Source: Calditerricola satsumensis
GTDB lineage: Bacteria; Bacillota; Bacilli; Calditerricolales; Calditerricolaceae
DNA: 43,551 nucleotides
Assembly: GCF_014646935.1 (NCBI RefSeq)
Contig: NZ_BMOF01000016.1
Location: 1 to 43,551, forward strand
Reading direction: 5' to 3'
Both the position numbers and the translations under genes were made by a program. The stretch's first letter is position 1, and every line of letters starts with the position of its first letter. Shown here in pieces: positions 8,808 through 17,250 of the stretch. The notes under the pieces are model-generated. The model ran no database searches, was not told the origin of the DNA, and saw nothing but the letters and a program-made list of their open reading frames with translations.

Positions 8808-9272
8808 ATGGCCAAAAGGACCGGTGGCCAGCGCCAACCGGACAGGCTTCCGGGCCTCCAAGGGGAGCTCGTTTTTGTGTATGGCACGCTGAAACGGGGC
8901 AGTCCCTACCACGCCCTCTACCTGGGCGGGCGTGGCCGGTATCTTGGCGTCGCCTGCGCCTGTGGCGAGCTGTGGGACACGGGATGGGGTTACCCGGCCC
9001 TGGTGCCGGGGGTAGGATGGGTGCACGGTGAGCTCTACGGCGGTCTTGGGGCGGACGATCTGGCGCATCTTGACGAATGGGAAGACTACCACGGCCCCCA
9101 CCACGCAAACAACCTGTACGAGCGAGTGCGGCGCATCGTGTGGTGGACGGATGACGAGGGCCTGGCCCGTCCGGTGTCCGCGTGGGTCTACGAGGCCGCG
9201 CCGCGCCTGCGCGCGCACCTCGCCCAGCACGGACGGAAGGTGAACAGCGGCGTGTGGCCCGTCCCCGGGTAA
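8808..9272 (+). CDS. Gamma-glutamylcyclotransferase-like (AIG2/BtrG fold) protein
   Basis: Protein of about 154 residues. The hallmark FVYGTLKRGSPYH near the N terminus forms the substrate cavity, and the catalytic-type acid lies in LAHLDEWEDYHG. The family cyclises gamma-glutamyl amines to 5-oxoproline, or acts on related gamma-glutamyl tags; the substrate here is unknown. Three in-frame ATGs exist (8757, 8778, 8808). I take 8808 because GAAGGGGG lies 8 bases before it, and the residues before it show no family similarity. It precedes a HAD phosphatase by 63 bases. Confidence 0.8.
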   Translation: MAKRTGGQRQPDRLPGLQGELVFVYGTLKRGSPYHALYLGGRGRYLGVACACGELWDTGWGYPALVPGVGWVHGELYGGLGADDLAHLDEWEDYHGPHHANNLYERVRRIVWWTDDEGLARPVSAWVYEAAPRLRAHLAQHGRKVNSGVWPVPG

Positions 9273-9335
9273 GAGAAGGGAACAGAATCGGACGTCGATG
9301 CGTTCAACGTCGAACCGGCTGGAGGGTGAGAGACC

Positions 9336-10157
9336 GTGGAGATCCGGCTGTTGGTCAGCGACATGGACGGGACGCTCCTGGACGAGCAGGGGCGGATTAG
9401 CGAGGAAAACCGTGAGGCCATCGCGTGGTTCTGCCGGCAGGGAGGGCGGTTTACGCTGGCCACGGGGCGGATGGAGGCGTCGGTGGCCCCCTACTTGGAG
9501 CGGGTCGAGGTCAACGCCCCGCTCATCCTGTACAACGGCGCGCGCATCGTCGACATGCGGACGCGCACGGTGCTGTGGGAGGCCTTCTTGCCGCCCGAGG
9601 CGTACGAACTCGTGGAGGCCGTCCGCGCGGCGTTCCCCGGTGTGAACACGGTGCTCTACCACAGCGGCGTGGCCTACGCCTATCCCTATACCGCGCGCGT
9701 CGCCGCCCATGAGCGGAAGGACGGCGTCGCCTGCGCGCCTCTTGACCGGCTGGCCGATCTGCCGCCCGGCCCCCTGACGAAGGTGCTGTGGATCATCGCC
9801 CCGGAGCATCTGGAGGCCCTCAGGCGCTGGGTCGAGGCGCAGGGGCTGGACGTGCAGTTCGTGCAGTCCGATGTGGACTACCTCGAATGCATACCGCAGG
9901 GCGCGACAAAAGGGGATGGCCTTGCGCGCTTGGCCGAGCTGCTTGACCTTCCCCTGTCGGCGGTGGCGGCCATCGGCGACAACTTGAACGACTACGAGAT
10001 GATCCGACGCGCCGGCTTCGGCGTCGCCGTGGCCAACGCCCATCCGAAGCTGAAGGAAGCCGCTGACTGGATCAGCCCGCCCCACGGCGAGCACGCCGTG
10101 GCCGCCTGCATCGCCAAACTGCGCCGCGAGGGGAGGGTTCCTCTTGCCCCGCGATGA
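9336..10157 (+). CDS. Cof-type HAD-IIB phosphatase
   Basis: Magnesium-dependent phosphatase of the haloacid dehalogenase superfamily, 273 residues, acting on small cytosolic phosphates such as sugar phosphates or flavin precursors. Motif I is DMDGTLLD with nucleophile Asp9 and acid Asp11. Motif III/IV is GDNLNDYEMI near residue 213, followed by GVAVANAHPKLKEAADW, the classic Cof/YidA pattern. The cap domain of type C2B lies between. The start is GTG after GGAGGG. The following gene starts with TTG inside its last 14 bases, so the two are co-translated. Confidence 0.88.
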   Translation: MEIRLLVSDMDGTLLDEQGRISEENREAIAWFCRQGGRFTLATGRMEASVAPYLERVEVNAPLILYNGARIVDMRTRTVLWEAFLPPEAYELVEAVRAAFPGVNTVLYHSGVAYAYPYTARVAAHERKDGVACAPLDRLADLPPGPLTKVLWIIAPEHLEALRRWVEAQGLDVQFVQSDVDYLECIPQGATKGDGLARLAELLDLPLSAVAAIGDNLNDYEMIRRAGFGVAVANAHPKLKEAADWISPPHGEHAVAACIAKLRREGRVPLAPR

Positions 10158-11187
10158 CGGCCGGCCGGATGCCCCGGTGGAGCCGGCGCGCGTCCCGAAT
10201 GAACAGACGGTTGGCCAGCGGCTTGAGCCGGAAACGTTTTCGGCTGTATACCGCGCCGTGCTGGAGGAGGGGCGAACGCATGCGGCGCTGTGGGATGGCG
10301 CGTCGGTGCACCTCCTCCTTGTTTTCCCCGACGTCGCCGATTTTGACGAGCTGGTGGACAAGGCCCTGTCGCTCGGGTTTTCCCAGCATGGATCCCGGTG
10401 GATCGCCGTGGTGTGGGCCGAAGGGGACCCCGAGAAGCCCGTCGGTTTTCCCTACACGTTTGACGTTGCCCGCGAGACCGATCGGTGGCTTGCGGCGCGT
10501 CTCTTGGAACAGGAGTCCGTGGGGCTGCACCACCTCGCCCATGACGGCGCGGGCATACTCGTGCACATCTTCAGCGAGCGCCTGCCTTTGCCGGACGACG
10601 AGCGGGAGGAGGGGCGGCGCCTGCTCGAGGCGGCGCGGGAGGCGGCGACGGACGAGGGTGAGCCGGCTTGGTCAATGGAGACGATTCCCGCCGCCGCGTT
10701 GCCCGACGACGCGCTGACCGCCGAGGGGATCGGTTACACCGTCGATTACGGTGCGCTGGTCGAGCGGGATGGCGAAGAAGGGGCGCAGGAAGCGCTGATG
10801 GAGGCGGTGCACCGGGCCCTCGTCATCGTCAAGCGCCACCCGCGGGCCGACGTCCGCGAGGCGACCTTTGCCGTGTGGGCGAACGCGCGCGCCGAAGGGC
10901 CGGCCGACCGCCCCCGCCGCGTGGTCACGCTGTTTGTCGCCCCGGCGCTCGAGGCATGGCGCCAGGACGAGGCGGCCGATCCCTTTTTGGCCGTGCTGGA
11001 GGCGTGGCCCGTTTTCGTGCGTCGAGAGCGAGGGGTTCCGCTTGCGACGGGGGCGTATCCGTTTGTGCGGTACGCCGGCGGCCGCTTGGTTCATCTGGAG
11101 TTGGACGAGGACGCGCGCGTGCGGCTCTTTCGCCTGTTTGCCGCGCTGTGGCCCGATCGCCCCAATCCGTACGCCGATGGAAGCTGA
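10144..11187 (+). CDS. Acidic protein of unknown function, coupled to the HAD phosphatase
   Basis: A 347-residue cytosolic protein that I do not recognise. It has no signal peptide or membrane segment and is rich in Glu, Asp, Ala and Arg. The TTG start at 10144 is preceded by GAGGGGAGGG and overlaps the end of the phosphatase gene by 14 bases. The first half contains alternating hydrophobic strands (HLLLVFPDVADFDELVDKA and WIAVVWAEGD); the second half has RRVVTLFVAPALEAW and a C-terminal LVHLELDEDARVRLFRLFAAL. The two halves may be two related alpha/beta domains, but I could not confirm internal repeats. Codon use fits the neighbours, so it is a real gene. Confidence 0.7.
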   Translation: MPRDDGRPDAPVEPARVPNEQTVGQRLEPETFSAVYRAVLEEGRTHAALWDGASVHLLLVFPDVADFDELVDKALSLGFSQHGSRWIAVVWAEGDPEKPVGFPYTFDVARETDRWLAARLLEQESVGLHHLAHDGAGILVHIFSERLPLPDDEREEGRRLLEAAREAATDEGEPAWSMETIPAAALPDDALTAEGIGYTVDYGALVERDGEEGAQEALMEAVHRALVIVKRHPRADVREATFAVWANARAEGPADRPRRVVTLFVAPALEAWRQDEAADPFLAVLEAWPVFVRRERGVPLATGAYPFVRYAGGRLVHLELDEDARVRLFRLFAALWPDRPNPYADGS

Positions 11188-11191
11188 TGGC

Positions 11192-11231
11192 TGGTCATGG
11201 GAGCGGCATCGCGTTATAATGAAGCATTATA
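11192..11231 (+). promoter_or_regulatory. Promoter of the malic enzyme gene with a palindrome over the -10 box
   Basis: TGGTCA (11192-11197), a 17-base spacer and a perfect TATAAT (11215-11220) form a good sigma-A promoter. The sequence TATAATGAAGCATTATA (11215-11231) is a perfect 7-3-7 inverted repeat covering the -10 box and the expected start site, so it is a likely operator. A 10-bp direct repeat ATCCATCAGA follows in the leader at 11236 and 11287. Confidence 0.65.
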
Positions 11232-11330
11232 CCGGATCCATCAGACAACCCTGAATCGCGCCAAGTTTTCTGCTTAACGCTTTGGTATCCATCAGAATTT
11301 CGGGTTCGGACAGGGGAGAGGTGAACGGGG

Positions 11331-12746
11331 TTGGCACTGGAACGAACGGCGAGCATGAGCATCATCCTGCGTCTGGAAATTGACAAGTCGTTGGCTCACT
11401 TTGGAGGCATCCTGTCCTCCATCAGTGCGGCGGGGGGCGACATCGTCGCCATCGACGTGATCAAGGTGAGCAAACAGCGAACCGTGCGCGACATTACCGT
11501 CAACGTGTACGACCAGGCCCACGCCCAGCAGGTGGTCGATGTCGTTTCCCGCCTGGCCGGCGTCAAGCTGATCAACGTCTCCGACCGAACGTTCCTCGTG
11601 CACCTGGGCGGAAAGCTGGAAGTGCAACCCAAGATGCCGATCAAGAACCGCGAGGAGCTGTCCCGCGTCTACACGCCGGGCGTGGCCCGCGTCTGCCAGG
11701 CCATCGCCGAGGACCCCTCCAAGGCCTTCTCGCTGACGATCAAGCGCAACACGGTCGCCGTCGTCTCGGACGGATCGGCGGTGCTTGGCCTGGGCGACGT
11801 CGGTCCCTACGCGGCGATGCCGGTGATGGAAGGGAAGGCGATGCTCTTTAAACAGCTTGCCGGCGTCGACGCCTTTCCCATCTGCCTCGATACCAAGGAC
11901 ACCGAAGAGATCATCCGCATCGTCAAGGCCATCGCCCCGGCCTTTGGCGGCATCAACCTGGAGGACATTTCCGCGCCGCGGTGCTTCGAAATCGAGGAGC
12001 GCCTCAAGGAGGAGCTCGACATCCCCGTCTTCCACGACGACCAGCACGGCACGGCCGTTGTCATGCTGGCCGGCCTGCTGAACGCGTTGAAACTGGTCGG
12101 CAAGCGCCTCGACGAGATCAAGGTGGTCGTCTGCGGCATCGGGGCGGCCGGCACGGCGTGCACGAAGATGCTGCTGTCCGCTGGCGTGCAAAACATCATC
12201 GGCGTGGATCGTGACGGAGCCATCGTGCGCGGCAAGCGCTACGACAACCCCATGTGGAACTGGTATGCCGAGCGCACCAATCCGGACAACGTCTCCGGCA
12301 GCCTTTCGGATGTCATCGAAGGCGCCGACGTGTTCATCGGCGTCTCCGCGCCGGGCGTGCTCAAGGTGGAGGACATCAAGAAGATGGCCCGCGACCCGAT
12401 CGTCTTTGCCATGGCCAATCCCATCCCGGAGATTGATCCGGAGGAAGCGGAACCGTACGTGCGCGTCCTCGCCACCGGCCGCTCCGATTTGCCGAATCAG
12501 ATCAACAACGTGCTGTGCTTCCCGGGCATTTTCCGCGGTGCCCTCGACTGCCGCGCCCGCGAGATCAACGAGGAGATGAAGCTGGCCGCGGCGAAAGCCA
12601 TCGCCTCGGTGGTCAGCGACGAGGAACTGAACGAGTACTACATCATCCCGTCGGTGTTCAACACGAAGGTGGTCGAGCGGGTGCGCGAAGCGGTGATCGA
12701 GGCGGCCGTGCGCACCGGCGTGGCCCGCCGGGACACGAAGGACTGA
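11331..12746 (+). CDS. NAD(P)-dependent malic enzyme with N-terminal ACT domain
   Basis: Oxidative decarboxylation of malate to pyruvate. The 471-residue product begins with an ACT-like domain (about residues 8-85: SIILRLEIDKSLAHFGGILSS shown in part, then DIVAIDVIKVSK), a ligand-binding regulatory module. The malic catalytic domain follows with SRVYTPGVARVC, AFGGINLED and IPVFHDDQHGTAVV, then the nucleotide domain with GIGAAGTACTKMLL. The start is TTG after GGGGAGAGG. It stands alone between its own promoter and a strong terminator. The ACT domain suggests allosteric control by an amino acid or similar ligand. Together with pyruvate carboxylase (17251) it sets the pyruvate/C4 balance. Confidence 0.92.
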   Translation: MALERTASMSIILRLEIDKSLAHFGGILSSISAAGGDIVAIDVIKVSKQRTVRDITVNVYDQAHAQQVVDVVSRLAGVKLINVSDRTFLVHLGGKLEVQPKMPIKNREELSRVYTPGVARVCQAIAEDPSKAFSLTIKRNTVAVVSDGSAVLGLGDVGPYAAMPVMEGKAMLFKQLAGVDAFPICLDTKDTEEIIRIVKAIAPAFGGINLEDISAPRCFEIEERLKEELDIPVFHDDQHGTAVVMLAGLLNALKLVGKRLDEIKVVVCGIGAAGTACTKMLLSAGVQNIIGVDRDGAIVRGKRYDNPMWNWYAERTNPDNVSGSLSDVIEGADVFIGVSAPGVLKVEDIKKMARDPIVFAMANPIPEIDPEEAEPYVRVLATGRSDLPNQINNVLCFPGIFRGALDCRAREINEEMKLAAAKAIASVVSDEELNEYYIIPSVFNTKVVERVREAVIEAAVRTGVARRDTKD

Positions 12747-12785
12747 TCGCGCTGGGATCCCGACGAACGTGGCCCTTTGCCAGCG

Positions 12786-12822
12786 AAAACCCCCGCATCC
12801 CAACATCGGATGCGGGGGTTTT
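12786..12822. terminator. Bidirectional rho-independent terminator
   Basis: A perfect stem with arms AAAACCCCCGCATCC and GGATGCGGGGGTTTT and a 7-base loop. Runs of A on the left and T on the right let it end both the malic enzyme transcript (+) and the DUF2062 gene (-). Confidence 0.9.
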
Positions 12823-12846
12823 CCTTTGGCGCGAAACGGGCGTGTG

Positions 12847-13347
12847 TCACTCGCCGCCGTTTTCCGAGACGTTGACGCCTACCCGGGCAACGGATCGGGC
12901 GCGCTTTCCCCGGCGCCGATTGCGCCTGGAGGTGACGAGAAGCCAGTAGACGAGCGCGAAGCCCAACAGGGCCACAACCGCGCCGGAGATCGCACTGCCG
13001 AGGAAAAAGGCCAGCCAGTGCTGTTTGATGAACGCGAACGTGAACCCGCCCTCCGCGTTTTCGATCGCTTGCTGCCCAAGGAGCAGGCGGCCGAGGTTGA
13101 AATTGAGGAGGAGGAACGGCGGCAGGATGACCTTGCCGAACACAAAACCGATCAGCGAGGCGGGCACGCTTCCCCGGAAAAGAGAGGAGAGGGGAAAGAG
13201 CAGGACGAACGCGGCGCCGAGCGTCGGCAGGGTGATGAACTCGACAAAGAGGCCCACGGAAAACCCGCGGGCCACCTTTGACGGCGCTCCCGGCGTGCGC
13301 AGCAGCTTCAGGCATTCCAATCGCAGGCGGCGGTAGAGTTTGTTCAT
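12847..13347 (-). CDS. DUF2062 membrane protein
   Basis: Membrane protein of 166 residues of the DUF2062 family. It shows the family pattern: a basic N terminus (MNKLYRRLRLECLKLLRTPG), then a G-FSVGLFVEFITLPTLG helix, FRGSVPASLIGFVFGKVILPP, and a C-terminal helix around AISGAVVALLGFALVYWLL, followed by a strongly basic tail. Function is unknown; in other bacteria such proteins are often near glycosyltransferases. Two start codons are possible. The ATG at 13347 has AGGGG 9 bases upstream, while the ATG at 13356 directly abuts that site, so I take 13347. Confidence 0.8.
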   Translation of the reverse strand: MNKLYRRLRLECLKLLRTPGAPSKVARGFSVGLFVEFITLPTLGAAFVLLFPLSSLFRGSVPASLIGFVFGKVILPPFLLLNFNLGRLLLGQQAIENAEGGFTFAFIKQHWLAFFLGSAISGAVVALLGFALVYWLLVTSRRNRRRGKRARSVARVGVNVSENGGE

Positions 13348-13450
13348 CGGCAGCATCCCCTGGGACAGTTCCGATCCGAAGTACTGCTTTCAGTATACTG
13401 TTTTGGGGCGCGTCATGCACGAAGAACCATTTTGTGGCGAAACCTGACGC

Positions 13451-15073
13451 CTATTGTGCGGCGATGTGCTTGGAGCGGGGCAGGTGCGGAAACGGCGGTG
13501 CGCTCTGATCCACCAACCGTCTCCACAAGCTCGAATGCCCCGCTTCCGCCTTCTCGGCCTGCCAGACCAAGAACGCCACCAGGAGCGAAAGTCCCACCAG
13601 TTCGATTGCGCAGAAGAAGAGCAAGAATTGGGCGGAGAAAGCCCCGGTCAGCCGCTGAAGGAGCATGGCGAGGGCGGCGCACCCGCCGATCACCGCGCCG
13701 TTGACGACATACGACACGTAGCGCTTGAGGCCCCGCAGGGGTTGGAGCGGCTCGGTCCACCCGAAATGCGGGGAAAGCGCATCCAGGGCCACCTTTACCC
13801 CCGTCTGGAGCCAGAGGGACAGGACGACGGCGGCCACCCAGCCTGCGCGCAGGGAGGAGGGGAGCGGGAACAGGAAACAGGCGGTCAGCAGCGCCGGGAG
13901 GATCCCCAGGAGGTCCAGCAGTGCATTGGCGATGAGTTTGGCCAGGAAGATCCGAGCAAGCGGGATCGGCAGGGCCCGTAGGGTCCACCACTCCCTGCCC
14001 TCGCGCGAAAAGGCGGCGAGCGATCCCGATGACACGAGGCCGTACACCAGGAGGAAGGCGCCGGCGACCAGGGCATGCAGGAGCCGCTCGTCTCCGACCA
14101 TCTGGGGCAGGCGTCCCGTTTCCGCCGTCGCCAGGCGCTGGGCGAGAAGGATCAAGGGGACAATCCCGACCACCGATGTAGCAAGGTAATTCGTAAGGTA
14201 GGCCGAAACGGAGACAAACCGTGCCCATTCGCGCTGGACCAGCGATCGAAGAGGCGAGTGCTCCCCAACCTCCCGGAAGCGCCCTCCGCGGTGCCGGCGA
14301 TGGGCAGGTGTGCGGTTGTTCTCCCCGTGGCCTTCTCTTCCCCGTGCCCACCAGCGCGGAACCGCCTGGCCGACCAGCCAGGTTTCGAGCACCGCGGCCC
14401 CCAGGCCGGCGATCCAAAAGCGCGGGGAGCCCGTCGCCTCCCAGAACCGGTACAGGGCAAGCCCGGCATGGTGCCGAAACAGCATTCCGACCAGCAGGAG
14501 GAGGGTACCGGCAATCGCCCCCGCCCATACGTGCTTTCTCCCGGAAACGTGCGCAAACAGGAAGAGGAGCAGGAGCAGGGCGAGACCGAGGACGAGGGGA
14601 GGACCGAGCAGCAGAAGGCCAACCAGCCGGAGCCCTTGCCCCATTGTGGGAGAACCTGTCTGGAATAAGGCGGCCAGGGCCGGTCCCGCCAACAATCCCT
14701 CCAGTAAGTAGGCGCGCACGAGCACGGGAAGGAAGAACGCAGCCGCCACCAGCCGCTCGGAAAGGGGAAGGGCAAGCAGAGATGCCAGCTCGTTGTGCGA
14801 GTACAGAACCCCCATCAGCCAGAGGAAGCCGAGGTAGAACAACAGCCCCTGCAGCCCTACGAGCACCGTGAACACGTGGGTGAGCGCTTGGCTCGGGTCG
14901 CCCTGTTCGCGGAGCACAGTACCGTACAGATCGTACAGGTACTGCAGTCCCATTGCCCCCAACACGCCCATGACCAGGAGGCGTCCCGTCCTCCTCCGCT
15001 TCGGGCGGAAAACGCTGGCGAAGGAATACCGAAAGAGCATCCCGACGAAACGGGTGTTAGACCTCGGTGCCAT
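13451..15073 (-). CDS. ABC transporter permease, multi-spanning (ABC-2-like export type)
   Basis: Integral membrane protein of 540 residues with roughly ten to twelve hydrophobic helices in two halves, split by a hydrophilic basic loop (about residues 232-275, with HRRHRGGRFREVGEH). The second half contains FSREGREWWTLRALPIPLARIFLAKL, seen in part as GREWWTLRALPI, a cytoplasmic coupling segment common in this class. The start overlaps the end of the ATPase gene by 17 bases, so both are made together. It most likely exports a lipid, peptide or drug-like compound; the substrate is not evident. Confidence 0.8.
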   Translation of the reverse strand: MAPRSNTRFVGMLFRYSFASVFRPKRRRTGRLLVMGVLGAMGLQYLYDLYGTVLREQGDPSQALTHVFTVLVGLQGLLFYLGFLWLMGVLYSHNELASLLALPLSERLVAAAFFLPVLVRAYLLEGLLAGPALAALFQTGSPTMGQGLRLVGLLLLGPPLVLGLALLLLLFLFAHVSGRKHVWAGAIAGTLLLLVGMLFRHHAGLALYRFWEATGSPRFWIAGLGAAVLETWLVGQAVPRWWARGREGHGENNRTPAHRRHRGGRFREVGEHSPLRSLVQREWARFVSVSAYLTNYLATSVVGIVPLILLAQRLATAETGRLPQMVGDERLLHALVAGAFLLVYGLVSSGSLAAFSREGREWWTLRALPIPLARIFLAKLIANALLDLLGILPALLTACFLFPLPSSLRAGWVAAVVLSLWLQTGVKVALDALSPHFGWTEPLQPLRGLKRYVSYVVNGAVIGGCAALAMLLQRLTGAFSAQFLLFFCAIELVGLSLLVAFLVWQAEKAEAGHSSLWRRLVDQSAPPFPHLPRSKHIAAQ

Positions 15074-15830
15074 TGCGGGTCAACTCCAGAAACAGTTCTT
15101 CCAGGGTGGCCTGCTCATCGCCTGCCCGAGCCCGAAGCGACGCCAGGGTGCCCGCGGCAACCCTCCTGCCGCGGGACAGAATCACCACCCGGTCACACAA
15201 CTCTTCGGCCAGGAACATCAAATGCGTGGACATCAGGACGCTGCCGCCCTTTGCCGCATGGGCTTTCAAGGCGTCTTTCAGAAAAACCGCGGCAGGAGTA
15301 TCCAAACCGATGAGCGGCTCGTCCAGCATCAGCAGACGCGGGCGCACGAGGAATGCAGCGGTGAGCACCAGCTTCTGCTTCGTGCCATGGGAGCATGCGG
15401 ACACCTTCTTGTCAAGATGATCCTCCAAGTGGAATCCCCGGACATACGGTGCCATCCGGCTGTCCCGTTCCCCGGCGGGAATTCCGTAAGCCGCAGCGAC
15501 AAAGTGGAGGTATTCGGCGCCGGTCATGCCCGAAAAGGGCGCCGGGGTATCCGGCACAAAAAAGCGCGCCTGTTTGGCCTGGATTGGCTCGCGGAACACG
15601 TCGTGCCCCTCAATCTCGATCGTCCCGGCGGTGGGGCGCACCAGTCCGGCGATCAGGTTCATCATCGTCGTCTTCCCGGCACCGTTCGGGCCCAGAAGTC
15701 CCACAATTTCGCCCGCTCCGACTTCAAACGAGACGTTGTGGACCGCCTTCTTGCCCCCGTACTGCTTGGTCACGGAGACCACGCGCAGAACAAGGGGATT
15801 GGGAATGGGCGTTGGTTTTCGGGGGAGCAT
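15057..15830 (-). CDS. ABC transporter ATP-binding protein
   Basis: The ATPase partner of the permease, 257 residues. Walker A is GPNGAGKTT, Walker B is LLMLDEPLIGLD, and the H-loop His lies in VLMSTHLM. The signature motif is unusual: SHGTKQK in place of LSGGQ, a variant seen in several Gram-positive ABC-2 exporters. I choose the ATG at 15830 because GAGAGGG lies 8 bases upstream; the longer frame (from 15923) adds 31 residues without homology. A TTGACA (minus strand, 15885-15890) could be its -35 box, but no good -10 is visible. A small inverted repeat GCACA-GCTCT-TGTGC sits at 15858-15872. Confidence 0.88.
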   Translation of the reverse strand: MLPRKPTPIPNPLVLRVVSVTKQYGGKKAVHNVSFEVGAGEIVGLLGPNGAGKTTMMNLIAGLVRPTAGTIEIEGHDVFREPIQAKQARFFVPDTPAPFSGMTGAEYLHFVAAAYGIPAGERDSRMAPYVRGFHLEDHLDKKVSACSHGTKQKLVLTAAFLVRPRLLMLDEPLIGLDTPAAVFLKDALKAHAAKGGSVLMSTHLMFLAEELCDRVVILSRGRRVAAGTLASLRARAGDEQATLEELFLELTRNGTEV

Positions 15831-15915
15831 GCATGGATCCCTCTCGCAAGTTTTCTCGCACAGCTCTTGTGCAGGTTGGTTCCTTGTCAAAAACGCTCGA
15901 AACGGGGGAATGAGG

Positions 15916-16065
15916 ATGGGCAAACTTGCATACCGCGTTGCAGTGCTGATTCTCTTTCTTTACTTAACGATCAGTAACGTAGGGAATCTCATGGCTTTCC
16001 TTTGGGGACTTGCAAGCGCAATCTGGGCATACGGTATATATAGATTGTATACAAAGTCGAAGTAA
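15916..16065 (+). CDS. Small single-helix membrane peptide
   Basis: A 49-residue ORF divergent from the ABC operon. The product starts MGKLAYRVAVLILFLYLTIS, continues through a second hydrophobic region (LMAFLWGLASAIWAYGIY) and ends with basic RLYTKSK. The ribosome site GGGGGA lies 6 bases before the ATG at 15916, and a hairpin terminator follows after about 65 bases. These signs favour a real gene, but I know no family. It is more AT-rich than its surroundings. Confidence 0.5.
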   Translation: MGKLAYRVAVLILFLYLTISNVGNLMAFLWGLASAIWAYGIYRLYTKSK

Positions 16066-16126
16066 AATTAAGAAAAACAATTTGTGGGAGGGGGAGGGTG
16101 CGCGAGGCGGTGATCGAGACAGTCAA

Positions 16127-16170
16127 CAATCCCCTACGCGGCCTTGCGAGGCCGTGTGGGGGAATTTTTT
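16127..16170 (+). terminator. Rho-independent terminator
   Basis: Arms near ATCCCCTACGCGGCC and GGCCGTGTGGGG with a short TTGCGA loop, followed by six T residues (16165-16170). The stem has one bulge. It would end transcription from the small membrane peptide gene. Confidence 0.7.
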
Positions 16171-16230
16171 GTGGGGAACCGATGGAAAGGGCACGTTCCG
16201 GATTCCCCTCTGAGATTTTACCTTATCCCT

Positions 16231-17043
16231 TCACGACTTCACGAGCCGCTCGGTCGTCCCGGCAGGGGGAAGAACCGGGGTGCCGACCACGTTTTCCATG
16301 AATCGCTGCACCTCGGCCAATCGTTTGGGGAGGGGCGGATGCGTGACGAGCTTTTCCGCCAACCAGACAAAGAACCCCGTTTCCTTCTCGCTTTGACGCA
16401 GGTATTCGTCCACATTGACGTGGCGGAAGAGGGTTTTCCCAATGGCCAGCATGACGAGGCCATTGGTGGCCGCAGCGAGGTTTCCTGTATGGTAGGCAGC
16501 CATGCGGTCACAGGTGTATTCGCACGCCCGCGCGTAGGCTTGGCTCAGGAAGGGGATCCAATTCGCGGGCAGAAGGAGCAGGTTTTTCGTGATGTGCCGA
16601 CGTTTGAGGTGGGCTAGTTCGTGGGCAATGACAAAGTCCAGCTCGTCATTTCCGCCCCTCAGGATCAAGTCAAAGATGTCGGCGTACAGGACGACCATGT
16701 TTCTCCCAAAAAAACGCGTGGCAAAAGCGTTGAGAAGCCCTCCCGATTCGATCACGTAGACGTCGGGCACGGTGGGAAGCCCCATGTCGGCGCACAGGGT
16801 TTTGATGCGTTCGTAGACCTGGGGAAACTGGTGAGCGCTTAGGCGGACACCGTTTTTGCGCAGGTGGGCCATGGCCAGGGCATGCAATACGAAGGGCACG
16901 CCAAACAGGAGGACCAACCAGAGAATGCCGATCACGGAGACGATGAGCGCAACGTACAGTCCCAGGCTGACGAGCAGGCAGAGAACAAAATACCGCTTCT
17001 CTTTTTTGTGCACGAGGGCACCCTCGGCGAGGTTCGGCGACAT
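16231..17043 (-). CDS. M48-family zinc metalloprotease (HtpX-like)
   Basis: Membrane-bound zinc protease of 270 residues. Two hydrophobic segments (about 18-40 and 41-58) anchor it. The zinc site HELAH is at residues 141-145 and the third ligand is Glu175 in CEYTCDRMA, as in peptidase family M48. HtpX-like enzymes degrade damaged membrane proteins. The ATG at 17043 is preceded by AAAGGACAGG; the open frame extends upstream to 17169 but that part shows no family similarity. An inverted repeat at 17079-17123 lies before it. It forms a single-gene unit between the ABC operon and pyruvate carboxylase. Confidence 0.85.
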   Translation of the reverse strand: MSPNLAEGALVHKKEKRYFVLCLLVSLGLYVALIVSVIGILWLVLLFGVPFVLHALAMAHLRKNGVRLSAHQFPQVYERIKTLCADMGLPTVPDVYVIESGGLLNAFATRFFGRNMVVLYADIFDLILRGGNDELDFVIAHELAHLKRRHITKNLLLLPANWIPFLSQAYARACEYTCDRMAAYHTGNLAAATNGLVMLAIGKTLFRHVNVDEYLRQSEKETGFFVWLAEKLVTHPPLPKRLAEVQRFMENVVGTPVLPPAGTTERLVKS

Positions 17044-17078
17044 GTCCTGTCCTTTCGATGAACAAAGTGGGAAGGTTA

Positions 17079-17123
17079 CGACAGGCATAGAATATTCGAC
17101 GCACATCCCTTCGATACCTGTCG
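17079..17123. repeat. Inverted repeat pair upstream of the M48 protease gene
   Basis: CGACAGGCAT (17079-17088) and ATACCTGTCG (17114-17123) are inverted copies matching at 9 of 10 positions, 25 bases apart. They flank the region where the promoter is expected and may be paired sites for a regulator. Confidence 0.35.
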
Positions 17124-17172
17124 AGAGGGGGTGACGGGTGCGCAACGTGTAGGCCGACAAAAACGACAAACG

Positions 17173-17202
17173 CGCTCCGTTCCCTTGTCCGGGAACGGAG
17201 CG
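17173..17202 (-). terminator. Rho-independent terminator of the pyruvate carboxylase operon
   Basis: A perfect 12-bp stem (CGCTCCGTTCCC and GGGAACGGAGCG) with a 6-base loop. On the minus strand it is followed by a T-rich tract (CGTTTGTCGTTTTTG). It lies about 50 bases after the stop of the gene at 17251. Confidence 0.85.
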
Positions 17203-17250
17203 TTGCGGAGGGAGGATGAGCCGCCGTGAGCGTATCGGCGCTCGCCGGCG

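Noticed and set aside
8766-10361. A 531-codon open frame on the minus strand
   Set aside because: It is antisense to the cyclotransferase-like and HAD genes, which carry clear motifs; no ribosome site or domain of its own.
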